From Sacculina carcini (lineage: Eukaryota > Arthropoda > Thecostraca > Sacculinidae), in assembly GCA_916048095.2 (NCBI GenBank), contig OU696575.1:5613501-5677500 (forward strand): a stretch of DNA of 64,000 bases. The letters run 5' to 3'. Below, one piece after another: positions 53,592 to 63,582 of the stretch (the stretch's first letter is position 1; each line of letters begins with the position of its first letter). Position numbers and translations under genes: made by a program. The notes under the pieces were generated by a model, which worked only from the letters and a program-made list of their open reading frames with translations, ran no database searches and was not told where the DNA came from.

Positions 53592-54684
53592 CAGGTGTCC
53601 ACAAAGTCTCTTTACAATTTGAAAACAAAATATTACAAAAGCAGTTTGAGACATCTTTACCAGATTTGTAATAATTTATTAAGTAGTTATTAAAGTTGTT
53701 TAATGTAAAACTTGTGTGTTTCAGATACTCCGATGATGTAAGAGAACTGATTAATTGAATCCATATAAAATGGCTACTCCTCAAGAAAAAGCACAATGTG
53801 TATAATGATTAATTAAAACAGAATCGGATGTTCAGATTCCACGAAACTACAACATTGAATATGGAAGAGATCCACCGTCGCGTCCTTCCACAATACATTT
53901 ATGGAGACAGTATTGGACAAAAGAGAGGAGCGGGCGACCAAGAACATGTGAGGCAAACATCGTTCGTGTTTCACTCGTTCTCCTAGGAAGTCCATCTGCA
54001 CTGCTGCCAGAGAGTTGTAACTACATTTTGCAACACTGTACAAGGTCCTCCACAAGAGCTTACGGCTGTAAGCTTACAAAGTGCAAGTGTTACAGTCTCT
54101 TGAACCAAATGACAAGCCAAGACGAAAAGCCTCTGCTGAAGAAATGTTGAGGCAACAATTACTGCAGATGTTAACCATGACTTCCTAACCGAATATCTGG
54201 CACCACAACTGACTGACCTACAACCAACCGATATTTTCCAGCAAGATGGTGCACCACCACATTGGGGACGACATGTTCGTCAGTTCCTCAATCAAACATT
54301 TCCAGAGCTATGGATTGGAAGAGATGGGCCAATGCCATGACCACCACGTTCGCCAGATATCACCCCTTTGGACTTCTTTTTATGGGGTTACGTAAAAGAT
54401 ATCATGTATCAAACAAAGGTACGGGATATTGCTGACTTAAAGCAAGAGATTCGTAATGCTATTGCTACCATTGATATACCTATGCTACAGCGAACATGGT
54501 AAGAAATAGAGTACCGACTTGATATTCTTCGAGCAACTAACGGTGCCCATATAGAGGTTCATTAAATACAGTTAAAAAACTTTAATAAGCACTTATGAAA
54601 ATAAAACCAATCTGATTAAGATATCTCATAAACTGATTTTGCAATAACATTTTCAAATTGTAAAAAGACATTGTGGACACCCTG
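53592..54684 (+). mobile_element. mariner-like transposon, 1093 bp
   Basis: The ends CAGGTGTCCACAAAGTCT and, inverted, CAGGGTGTCCACAATGTCT match over about 35 bp, and a TA lies on each side (53590-53591 and 54685-54686). It sits within an older LINE RT. The full 1.1-kb length is retained. Confidence 0.9.
53770..54563 (+). pseudogene. mariner-like transposase, broken
   Basis: It starts Met-Ala-Thr-Pro-Gln-Glu-Lys and has an N-terminal HTH region with Arg-Asn-Tyr and Gly-Arg-Asp-Pro-Pro-Ser-Arg-Pro. The second catalytic Asp is in Gln-Gln-Asp-Gly-Ala-Pro-Pro-His (54245-54247), and the last is in Ser-Pro-Asp-Ile-Thr-Pro-Leu-Asp-Phe-Phe (54356-54358), with 36 residues between them. Multiple stops and frameshifts run through the N-terminal and central parts. 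It is not functional. Confidence 0.85.
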
Positions 54685-55305
54685 TACATCACAAAACAAA
54701 TGCTATGCTTTTTCAGAACCCATGAATGAACTACTACCTACCACCAATCAGGATTTATGACGTAATCATCGAATGTGCTAGAAGCTTCAAATTCTTTGGA
54801 GTTATTGTGGACAATAATCTCAATTGGAGAAGACATATTGATAAATTTGGCGTTAATTTGGACGCCACTGAACGTTCTAGAACGTTCGCGTTTCGAGTGA
54901 AACGCGTGCTCTGATTGGCTGGCGCGTGTGCAGCGCCGACTTGTAACGCGTGCGCTGATTGGCCGCGACTTGAGCCTACTGCCGGAGGCGTGTATCAGCT
55001 AGCATGTGTGAAGGTGGCTTTGCGAGCGGTCGAGTGTCATTGTGTTGGTGGCCTGCGCGTAGGACGCATCGCTGCCGTGTCTGGTTGCGCATATTTTCTG
55101 TGTGGACGTGTTCTCGTCGTGTGCGCGGGTTGTACCTGCGCGAAGGTAAGATGGCTTAGCCCGATTACGTTTCAGGCTATTTCGGCCGTATGGCTAAGGC
55201 CGCCGGTGGGGGAAAACGCCAGTTTGTCGAGAGGGGTTCCGATAGCGAACCCGATGACTTCCGTCAGGGTGATCAGAGACCCGAGCAGGGGCCGCAGGAC
55301 CCGTT

Positions 55306-55926
55306 GTGGATGTTGGTATCCTCGATAGGATAGGGCGGGCTCTAACGCGTTTCGGTGGTGATATCACTCTTGACGTTACCGAGTGGCTGGCCGATTTTGA
55401 GCGGCTATGCCGTGTCCATCAGGTCGGCACGTGCGAAATGGTCGACCATATGCTGGATGGGAGCGCGTGCCGGCTCTACCAGCTCATGCTCTATACCTCT
55501 GATTTCGACAGCGTACTGTCGGAGGTGCGCGCCAGAATTGGTGCGCGTAGGGTTGCTGCAGCGAGAAGCCGCCCATCAGGGGTGGTGGCTGCATCTAGGC
55601 CGCGAGCTAGCTACGCACAAGTAGCGAGCAGCTCGAGAGACCGCTGTCCTGTTCCTCGAGCCTCGGACCGGCGGGACAGATGTGTCTCGGTGGGCCGTCC
55701 GGAGCGCTCTTCTGCACCCCGGACGCTCCGTTGTTTCCGGTGTGACGGCAACCATTTAGTTCGCGAGTGCCCGGGAGAGCAGTGCTACCGGTGTGGCAGG
55801 CACAGGCATTTCGCTCGTGACTACGAGGAGTCGGCGTCGACTTCACGCCGCTCGCGAGCTCGAACGAACTCGCATTTTCATGCGGAGGGCGCAGCGTCCT
55901 CCGACATGGAAGTCAACCGCAACTAA
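55306..55926 (+). pseudogene. LTR-element gag with zinc knuckles
   Basis: A 206-aa frame. An N-terminal Gly-Asp-Ile-Thr-Leu-Asp-Val-Thr-Glu-Trp-Leu-Ala-Asp-Phe-Glu region resembles gag of invertebrate gypsy elements. It is followed by an Arg/Ser-rich linker and two zinc knuckles near the C-terminus. The first, Cys-Phe-Arg-Cys-Asp-Gly-Asn-His-x4-Cys, is slightly short. In the second, Cys-Tyr-Arg-Cys, the final Cys is replaced by Tyr. The capsid part looks shortened. Confidence 0.75.
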
Positions 55927-55952
55927 GCGGCGGCCCCAGTAAAGGGGCGACG

Positions 55953-56429
55953 GTGAGTCCCTGCTCTGCAAGTGGACTCATCAGCGGAGCACATTTGGCG
56001 CGCCGGGCCCGCCGGGAAATTCGAGGGACGGCCGGTGTATTGACCTCGCGTCGTATGCCGGTCGTTGAAGCTGTTCTTAACGGTCGTTATTCTCGCTGTC
56101 TGGTTGACACGAAAAGTGAGTGCACAATTGTTGGTGCACGGGTGGTGGCGGGTTCACTTCCCCGTCAGGGGCGACCGTTAAAAACGGCGGATAGTAGGAC
56201 TTCTTATGAGACGAGGTCCTGTGATGTAGTAATAGGGCTACAGGGACACTGTTTTAGAGTTTCCGGGCTCGTAGAAAACCTCGGGATGGAGTGCCTCCTA
56301 GGCAACGATGTTGTCGACAATATGGGAGGCGTGACAGTGAAGAGAGGTGCTGACTCGATATACACCGTTAATTGGGGAAAACCTCACCCCAAGGGGTGTT
56401 GTCGTGCGCCGGCGCGGAAGTGTGTCTAA
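55953..56429 (+). pseudogene. Retroviral-type aspartic protease with altered active site
   Basis: The frame carries the retropepsin flap and core pattern: Val-Leu-Asn-Gly-Arg, then Leu-Val-Asp-Thr-Lys-Ser-Glu (about 56100-56120), then Leu-Leu-Gly-Asn-Asp-Val-Val. The invariant Asp-Thr-Gly reads Asp-Thr-Lys, so catalysis should be lost. It lies directly after gag in another frame. Confidence 0.75.
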
Positions 56430-56699
56430 TAAATCGACGAAGTGTGTGAGGTTTATGTTGGCAGATTCCACGGATAGTCCGCAGCTGCTGGAAGTTTTCA
56501 ACAAAGATTTCGTAGCGTCATTCGCTGATGGCCGATGAACGGTGAGCTGGCGGTGATCTGACAAAGAGCCGGACCAGCTACAGAACAGCGAGGCGGAATA
56601 TAGATGTACGAAAGCTCCTGGAGTGAGCAAGAGGAGTGCCGAGATCCGGAGCTGGATAGAGAGGCTGGTTGCTCCCATGGAACGGCCCAGTGCAGGGAC

Positions 56700-57460
56700 T
56701 CATCCCGCTGTTGGCCGTCGTACAGCCAACGAAGGACAAAGCTCGTCCTGTCATGGATTACCGTGAGCTGAACGGCTTTGTCGAGTGTCACAAATGAGAT
56801 GACGGTGTGTCAGTGTAAGCTGACAAGATCAGACAGTGGAGGAAATGGCAGGGGGAGATCACGGTAGCTGATCTCAAGTCGGCGTACCTGCAGATCCACG
56901 TGAGCCGAAACCTGTGGAAGTATCAGGTCGTGATGTATAATGGTGTGCATTACGCGTTGACGCGGCTGGGCTTCGGCCTGTCATGTGCACCAAGAATAAT
57001 GACGGTGATTCTTCGCAAGGCCCTGTCATTGGACGAGAAAGTGAGAAAGGCGACATATCACTATGCCGACTATATCATCGTGAGGACGTCCGATGTGAAC
57101 GTGCTGCAGCTTCGGGAGCATCTGCGCAGGTATGGCTTTGAGACTAAGGAGCCGGAGTGCCTAGATGGGGGTCGATTACTGGGAATCGCTCTGAGAAAGA
57201 GACCCGATGGGTATTTGAATATGTCCAGAGGGACAGCTCTTCGTGATGCTGCAACCGAATTGATAGGGCTGACCAAACGTGGGTTGTTCTCTATATGTGG
57301 TCGCTTAATCGGCCATTACCCCGTTGCGGGGTGGTTGCGCCCCCATTGCAGTTTTTTAAACGGCTGGGGTGTGACGGGTCGTGGGATAACCCGGTGGAGA
57401 ATGTCGTGTGCGTGCTTGTGTCTGAGCTGTTGCAGCGTGTTCAGAAGGCGTACCCGGTAA
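56700..57460 (+). pseudogene. LTR-element reverse transcriptase with YADY in place of YxDD
   Basis: Motifs are Lys-Ala-Arg-Pro-Val-Met-Asp-Tyr-Arg-Glu-Leu-Asn (about 56735), Val-Ala-Asp-Leu-Lys-Ser-Ala-Tyr-Leu-Gln-Ile (about 56865), Leu-Gly-Phe-Gly-Leu-Ser-Cys-Ala-Pro-Arg, and the catalytic box Tyr-Ala-Asp-Tyr (57062-57073). The second catalytic Asp of the box is Tyr. A stop follows the first block near 56795, and the frame shifts again after 57300. Confidence 0.85.
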
Positions 57461-57469
57461 AGGGTCCAT

Positions 57470-57981
57470 GGGACGTGAACGCAGCTGGAGACGTCACTGT
57501 GTGGACTGACGCGAGCACGCTGGCGCTTGGCGTGGTGGTCTAGGTGGACGGCTGCCTCGTTGAGGATGCTACTTGGTTCCATAAGAAGACCAATGTTCTA
57601 CACATTAATGTGTCCAAGCTGGAAGCAGTCGGTCGTGGCATTATTATGTTGATTGCATGGGGATTCAAGACGTTCATCGTCGCGACAGACTCGAGGACAG
57701 TGCTTAGTTGGATGGACAGCGCTGTCGAGAGGCGCAACCGTTTCCGCACTAAAGGTGCTGCCGAGATGCTGGTGAAGCGCCGACTGGCGGTGATTAAGGA
57801 GACGATCGCCGATCATGGCCTGATAGTTTATCTCCGGTTCGTCACGACGGTGGATAATAAAGCTAAACAGATGACCAGGGTGGCCAAGAAGTGGCATGTT
57901 CATCGTGACGCTGGTGAGGAGGAGGTGGCAATATCAGCAGCCCTTGCTACGAAGAGGAGCATCAAGGACACCATTGCATAG
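57470..57981 (+). pseudogene. LTR-element RNase H domain
   Basis: It has Val-Trp-Thr-Asp-Ala-Ser-Thr-Leu-Ala-Leu-Gly-Val (about 57500), a stop at 57541-57543, then Val-Ser-Lys-Leu-Glu-Ala-Val, Ala-Thr-Asp-Ser-Arg-Thr-Val and Asp-Asn-Lys-Ala-Lys-Gln. The RNase H acidic residues (Asp, Glu, Asp) can be placed. The expected integrase zinc finger does not follow. Confidence 0.8.
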
Positions 57982-58383
57982 TGCTGCCGCCATGCGAGAG
58001 CCGCGTGGAACAGTCACACCCATTGCTATTAACATTGTCAGTGACCTTGACAAGGAGAGGAGCTCTACTAGCTTTGAGCGTTTGTTTTTATTTTTTGGAT
58101 GTCTGATTTTCGGTAGGTGGTACAAACCGTCGAATAAGACTTAATATTAAGTAGTGTTGTAGTTATTTGCTCAAGTTATGTTTGATCAGCGTGGAATAAG
58201 CTTTTAAATTATGTGGTTTGAAAATACTAAGTCGTGTAGGTTTGGGTTGTATACCAGCGTTTTTGAAATGGCGTCGTTCCGGGCAAAGTGGCCACTAAGG
58301 AGAGTGGGCAAAGTGGCCAACTGGCAACTTTGCCCTTCAGTTTAAAATATATCTACTTGCAGTTGAAAGTGAATAAATTTAGA

Positions 58384-58387
<4 letters not shown>

Positions 58388-58421
<34 letters not shown>
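58388..58421. repeat. (TA)n microsatellite
   Basis: About 34 bp of TA dinucleotides upstream of the pogo-like ORF. Confidence 0.9.
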
Positions 58422-58422
<1 letters not shown>

Positions 58423-58487
58423 TTAGACCTATAATAAGACCTATAATAATATCATCACTGCAAAAATATAATTTCACACATTTTACA

Positions 58488-60540
58488 TTGTTGCAGGACA
58501 CCAAGATGCCGTATGAATACATAAGAAAATCTACACATCAATCGTGGGATGTGGAAGCGATGCAACACGCTATACAAGCTGTAAGAAGAGACAGGATGTC
58601 ATTTGCTACTGCAGAGGAACAGTATGTACCGAGAAACACCCTCAAGCGGAGAGCTCTGAAGAAAAGTCGTGATGCGATTGAAGATACGAAAATTCTAGGT
58701 AAATACAAAAAGGTTTTCACTGAGCAACAGGAAATGGAACTTTGTGAGCATATATTTGAAATGGAACGACGATTCTATGGTATTTCTCTCAATGACTTAC
58801 ACCGCTTGGCGTATTCTCTTGCAGAGAAAAACAATATTCCTCATCCATTTAACAAGGTGAAGGAGATGGCAGGCAAGGATTGGGTAGTTTCGTTTAGAAA
58901 GAGGCACCCTAACATAACCTTGAGAAAACCAGAGGCAACTTCCATGGCAAGAGCACAATAAACATAATGTCAACCATTTTTTCAACATTCTCAAGACAGT
59001 GCAAGACAAGCACTTCCATCCTCCTCATAGGATTTACAATGGCGATGAGACTGGCCTTTTGTCAGTTTAAACTCGCAATTCAAAAGTATTCTGTTTGAAA
59101 GGAAGAAGGCAGGTCGGGACAATTACTTCTGCAGAAAAAAACTTACTCTCGACATTTGCAGTTTGCATGTCTGCTGGGGGCAATTTTATTCCTCCTTTTG
59201 TTGTATTCCCGAAAAAAATGAAGGCAGAGGTTAAAGATGGAGATCTGTCTGGTTCTGAGTTTGCCTGCAATCCCAGTGGTTGGATGCAAACAGATACATT
59301 TTCTGCAAGGGTTTGACCATTATTTGAAATTTGTGAAACCTTCAGCAGAAGACCCAGCACTTCTAATTTTGGATGGTCATGCCAGTCACACTAAGAACTT
59401 GTTGTTTATTGAAAAGACCAGGGAAAATCACACAACAGTGGTATGTTTGCCTCCCCACTGTACCCATAAGCTCCAACCACTAGATGTGTCTTTTATGGCT
59501 CCCTTCAAGGCTTATTACATTCAAGCTTGTGAGAAGTTCCTCAGGAACAACCCTGGAAGGACCATAACACAGTTCCAAATTAGTGAACTTCTTGGAGAGG
59601 CATGTTTTCGTGCAGCTGTTCCTGCTACATCTATCAATGGGTTTCTCAAGTGTGGAATCTTTCCTTTGGACCCTGATGTGTTCTCTGATGCTGATTTTAT
59701 TGTTGCAGATGTGTCCGACATTCCAATGAACCCTCAGAACAATTATCTCAGTGTTGCCAAAGACGAAGCAGACTGCGAAAATGCACTGGATGAACCAATT
59801 CAACTGAAGAGGAAGAAGTGGCGGGACCCAGTGGCAGAACTGTTGCTGAAGCGGTGGCAGTGGCGGGACCCAGTGGCGAAGCTGTGTCTGAAGAAATGGC
59901 AGTAGCTGGACCCAGTGACAGAGCTGTGGCTGGACCCAGTGACAGAGCTGTGACTGAAGATGTGGCAGTGGCGGGACCCAGTGGTGGAGCTGTGGCTAAA
60001 TAATTGAGAGCGGCTAGATACAGTGGTGGAGCTATGGCTGAAGAGGTGGCAGTGGCTGGACCCAGTAGTGGAGTGCAAAGTTCGTTTGCAGTAAGTACAA
60101 AAGATATTATTCCTTTACCAAAACAAACATTTGTGAAGCAAAGAAAACAAAATAGGAAAAAAGGCAGAACAGCTATTATAACATCTTCACCTTATAAAGA
60201 TGAACTACTTGCGACAGATAAGAAGAAACAAGAAGAGGACCACAAAAAAAGAAAAAGGATGGAGGAAAAAAGCCTCCCACCTAGCAAGAAACGGAAGCCT
60301 AACAATCAGAAAAAAGCTCAAAATATAAGGACAGCTGTAACAAAAAGACGCATTAGTTTTGAACCAGAAGAAAGAGAATATGATGATGACGAAGAATGTT
60401 TCTATTGCAACGAGACCTACTCACAATCGAAACAACATGACGGATGGATTAGATGCGGAACATGTAAGAAGTGGGCATATGAAGAGTGCGCCGGATGTGA
60501 TGAAAATCATGATGAGTTTGAGTGTGAATATTGCAAATAG
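58488..60540 (+). pseudogene. pogo-like DDE transposase with PHD-like C-terminal finger
   Basis: The N-terminal Psq-type HTH (58503-58700) is followed by a CENP-B-type HTH with Met-Ala-Gly-Lys-Asp-Trp (about 58870). A stop lies at 58959. The DDE core resumes with Gly-Asp-Glu-Thr-Gly (59041-59055; the residue before Asp is Gly where Val is usual), Leu-Asp-Gly-His-Ala-Ser-His-Thr (Asp at 59372-59374) and Leu-Gln-Pro-Leu-Asp-Val-Ser (Asp at 59483-59485), with 36 residues between the last two Asp. A frameshift near 59300 splits it. A minisatellite-encoded Ala-Val-Ala-Gly-Pro-Ser repeat follows, then a Lys-rich NLS-like segment. It ends in a Cys/His cluster (60397-60537: Cys-Phe-Tyr-Cys, Cys-Gly-Thr-Cys, Cys-Ala-Gly-Cys, His, Cys-Glu-Tyr-Cys) like a PHD finger. 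Confidence 0.88.
59812..60075. repeat. Coding minisatellite in the pogo-like ORF
   Basis: Imperfect repeats of a unit containing GTGGC(G/T)GGACCCAGTG, about 30-45 bp each, are present. They encode Ala-Gly-Pro-Ser-type repeats between the catalytic core and the C-terminal finger. Unit lengths vary, so the frame breaks within the array. Confidence 0.75.
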
Positions 60541-60721
60541 GCCGAATACCTAATCGTTTATTAATAAACAATTTACCTTGTCTGCTATCCTAAGACTTAA
60601 AAGACGTGATACTTATTCCTAATGTGTGTTATATTAGCTTGATTTGATTAAATACACATTCTGGCCACTTTACCCAGCCTAGGTGGGCAAAGTGGCAACT
60701 TTGTATTATTATTTAAAAGTA

Positions 60722-61007
60722 GCACCTACACTTTGAAACAAAAAGTAACATGACAAATAAAGTAGCAATTGAAACTTTAGTTAATAAAGTTACTATAGGC
60801 ACCTTATTCTAACATTTTTTCATTTAAAAAGATACTCAAATATTAATCAAACATCAAAGTGGCCAATTTACCCGTCCTTATCTTTTATCCTTATCTAGTA
60901 TCTTTTAACTGAAAAAATGTTAAAATAAGGTGCCTATAGTAACTTTAATAACTAAACTTTCAATTGCTACTGTATTTGTCATGTAACTTTTTGTTTCAAA
61001 GTGTAGG

Positions 61008-61008
<1 letters not shown>
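60722..61008. repeat. Inverted repeat, arms about 110 bp, loop about 62 bp
   Basis: The left arm (60722-60835) starts GCACCTACACTTTGAAAC. The right arm (about 60898-61008) is its reverse complement with a few mismatches and ends GTTTCAAAGTGTAGGTA. The loop holds one more AAAGTGGCCAA word of the pogo flank. It would form a long hairpin. Confidence 0.88.

Positions 61009-61034
<26 letters not shown>
61006..61034. repeat. (TA)n microsatellite
   Basis: About 28 bp of TA dinucleotides abutting the inverted repeat. Confidence 0.9.
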
Positions 61035-61039
<5 letters not shown>

Positions 61040-61194
61040 AGACAATGTTGTTCATAATATGCAACTGCTGTCAAATATAATTTGCTTGAAATATATTTGT
61101 ATATTTCACATTATATATTATATTATATTGCATATATTATATATATTATTATTTATATTATATTATATTATTATATATTGCTATATCAGATGTA

Positions 61195-63043
61195 CTATGA
61201 ATGAAGTTTTGGATAACTTGGATTATCCAGCTGATGCACACGCTAGCAGCGACCACCTACATAGATAATTATACAGCCTCCAAGTGAACTCCCAGATGCA
61301 GATACTAACTAAGATTCTGATGCCAGTGACGGAAAAGCGAATTCAGACCCAAATCATTTGCCTCGAAGGATTTTGGGTGCCCCGGCTGAATTGATGACAG
61401 ACAGAGATCACTTGGAATCTTCATATACAATGGCTTCAACGAGTCACTCTCAGCCTGACAGGTCGATACAACCAAGACCCAAAATACCAAGAAGGGACAA
61501 ACAGCCAAAAAGATAGACAAATAGCAGACGCAAACTTGGCCAGAAAGTGCCTCAATTTTGTGACACAATGGCGCCCAAACCAATTGATGGTTTGAGAGGT
61601 AAAAGCAGTATTTTATCTCAATGCTTTTGTTCTTATCTGATGCTTTTGAATTTGCTCCTATCTGATGAGCTCATCGGTCATCTAGTTGAGCAAAGCATTA
61701 TATACACCACCCAAAAAGGTCTTGAAACATCCGTTATCACAGAAAGCAATATAAGAGTAGCCTTGTCCATCATGATACTGTCTGGATATTCAAGTGTCAA
61801 ATATCTAATGGATAGTATCAGTATCTAGTGGATATTCAAATGTACCAAATAGGAGGTTGTATTGACGTCGAGACGGTGATGTATTCAACAATTTGGTGGC
61901 TCAAGGTATGCGAAGAGATGTCTTTGAATATCTACTACGAAGATTACATCTTGCAGACAACTCAAAAATAAGTGTGGACAAACCAGATCCCTATCACAAA
62001 GTTCGGCCGGTTATATAAATAACAAATACAAACAACAAGCTCATCTTACCTCCGGAAGAACTTTCTATTGATGAGTGTATGGTAAATTACTACGGCCACC
62101 ATCCTACAAAACAATGCATCAGGAGCAAACCTGTGCGATTCGGTTTCAAACTGTAGAGCATATGTACGTCTGACGGTTTCATGCTTCACTCGGAACCTTA
62201 TTGTGGATCAGCGACACAATTGGACAGTTCCGGGCTTGGACAAGCAGCAGCTGTCGTGTTGGGACTCGTTTCGAAATGCCAACTGAATCCTGATCACCAC
62301 GTCACAATTGACAACTTCTTTTCTTCTGTGCCTCTTTTGGAGCAGCTTTCCGCGATGTGCATTGGAGGGACAGGCACTATCAGAAAAAATCGAGTGCCGA
62401 AACATTCACATTTGATGCCCAGGAGCATGGTGAATAAGGAGAACCGAGACTGTGTCACTTCAGTCTTTTTTGATGACTTATCTTTAGTGAGATGGAAGGA
62501 CAACAAAGCTGTCACAGTTATCATTAACAAACACGGTGTAGAGCCGCTCCATAAGATAGGACGTTGGAGCAATGAGCACAAAAATAAAATTATTATTTAT
62601 ATGCCTACTGCCGTAGCTACATACAACAAACACATGGGATGAGTCGAGCTTCATGGCCAGTTTGTCGCCAATTATAGAGTTCGTATAAGATCTAAGAAGT
62701 GGTGGTGGCATTTGTTCGTATGAAACATAAATTCATGTGTTGTCAACGGATAGCTTCTTTACAGAAAATGGGACATGATCTGTCACTCCTAGATTTCATG
62801 CGTCAATGTGTAATGGAAACAACCCGCCATGGCACAGGCTCATCACAGCCCGGTACTCGACCCCTACCAATGGTAGGTTCGGCGGCCGGAAGCAATGTAC
62901 GCTGGGAAGCAACTGGATATTGGCCAGAAAAAGCTAGCAACAAATATGGCCGCCGCCGTCGTTGTTTCAGGAGGTCGGCCTATATTTGTGTAAAATGTCA
63001 AGTTCTATTGCACCCAGAATGCATACAAGAATACCACACCAGA
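61195..63043 (+). pseudogene. piggyBac transposase, broken
   Basis: An acidic N-terminal part (61195-61270) is followed, after frameshifts, by the DDE_Tnp_1_7 region. It has Asp-Glu-Leu-Ile-Gly-His-Leu-Val-Glu-Gln-Ser (about 61660), Leu-His-Leu-Ala-Asp-Asn-Ser-Lys (about 61950), first Asp in Ser-Ile-Asp-Glu (62070-62072), second Asp in Ile-Asp-Asn-Phe-Phe (62310-62312), Gly-Gly-Thr-Gly-Thr-Ile-Arg, and Val-Arg-Trp-Lys-Asp-Asn. At the third catalytic site (62646-62648) the Asp reads Glu after a stop, and the next Asp reads Gly. The C-terminus keeps part of the Cys-rich finger (Cys-Val-Lys-Cys, Leu-His-Pro-Glu-Cys, His-Thr-Arg). Terminal repeats and TTAA duplications could not be located with confidence. 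Confidence 0.88.
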
Positions 63044-63059
63044 TGATTTTGTAGAGCAA

Positions 63060-63334
63060 AGATTTAATTGATTGCTCGAGCTAGAGCTCGAGTGGACGTA
63101 CGTACATCCACTTACAAACGCACAACCCACACCGCTGGCCGACTTAGATCCATCAGTGTACACAGCAGTATACCGTCCGTAAGAATGAATTCGCTCCAGT
63201 GTGTTTGAGCGAAGCACACTGGGCACTGTACGGTGTTTCGGCAGAGCTGCTAGCGATACGTCAACATCGGGTGTGACCAATTCCCATGGTGACTCCGCCG
63301 TGTATTCTTGTCTGAGGACGTCGTTAGCACCCAT
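63060..63334 (-). pseudogene. LINE RNase H fragment
   Basis: On the minus strand a 109-aa frame contains Val-Tyr-Thr-Asp-Gly-Ser-Lys-Ser followed by Gly-Val-Gly-Cys-Ala-Phe-Val. This is the N-terminal strand of RNase H with its first catalytic Asp, as in I/R1-type LINEs. The upstream Pro-Ser-Val-Leu-Arg block fits the linker from the RT. The domain stops after about 40 residues, close to the right end of the piggyBac remains. Confidence 0.65.
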
Positions 63335-63582
63335 CCCGCGTGACTGCCTTTATTTTGTTGCAAAACACAGAACACTGAGTTCCTGGAGTGACCGGCTCTT
63401 CGTCGAACTGCGTACTTGCCCGGCCTACGACCGCTACTGGGTCTATCGCTGCGCTCGATAATAATGATGCGCACATATTTTCATTCCCATCACCAATCTA
63501 GTAATCATTGTAAGCAACGCTGTAATCAACGCTCGGGCGTTTCTGTGAGCGGCGTCTTGGGATTCGAACTTTGCGAATCGAG

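Larger units (their letters stand above)
52391..54862 (+). mobile_element. LINE RT fragment split by two later insertions
   Basis: The first piece (52391-52557) has Gly-Val-Pro-Gln-Gly-Ser-Ile-Leu-Ser-Pro and Tyr-Ala-Asp-Asp. A short middle piece lies at 53548-53591, and the last piece (54685-54862) has an Asn-Ala-Met-Leu-Phe-Gln-Asn block, then Phe-Lys-Phe-Phe-Gly-Val-Ile-Val-Asp and Leu-Asn-Trp. The pieces are collinear with one L2/Jockey-like RT. They are separated by an unidentified 990-bp insertion and by a mariner element. Confidence 0.75.
54870..58010 (+). mobile_element. Ty3/gypsy-like LTR retrotransposon, 3'-truncated
   Basis: The domain order gag, protease, RT, RNase H is collinear on the plus strand. 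DNA from 54870 to 55300 is GC-rich and probably LTR or leader, but I could not find a matching second LTR. The integrase and 3' LTR are absent, and the element is lost at about 58010. Its G+C content is clearly higher than that of the neighbours. Confidence 0.75.
58262..60900 (+). mobile_element. pogo-like DNA transposon remains
   Basis: The transposase ORF region (58488-60540) is bracketed by copies of the word GGGCAAAGTGGCC: two near 58289 and 58318 at the left, and inverted or direct copies near 60665, 60688 and 60858 at the right. I could not fix the exact termini or a TA duplication. Confidence 0.6.
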
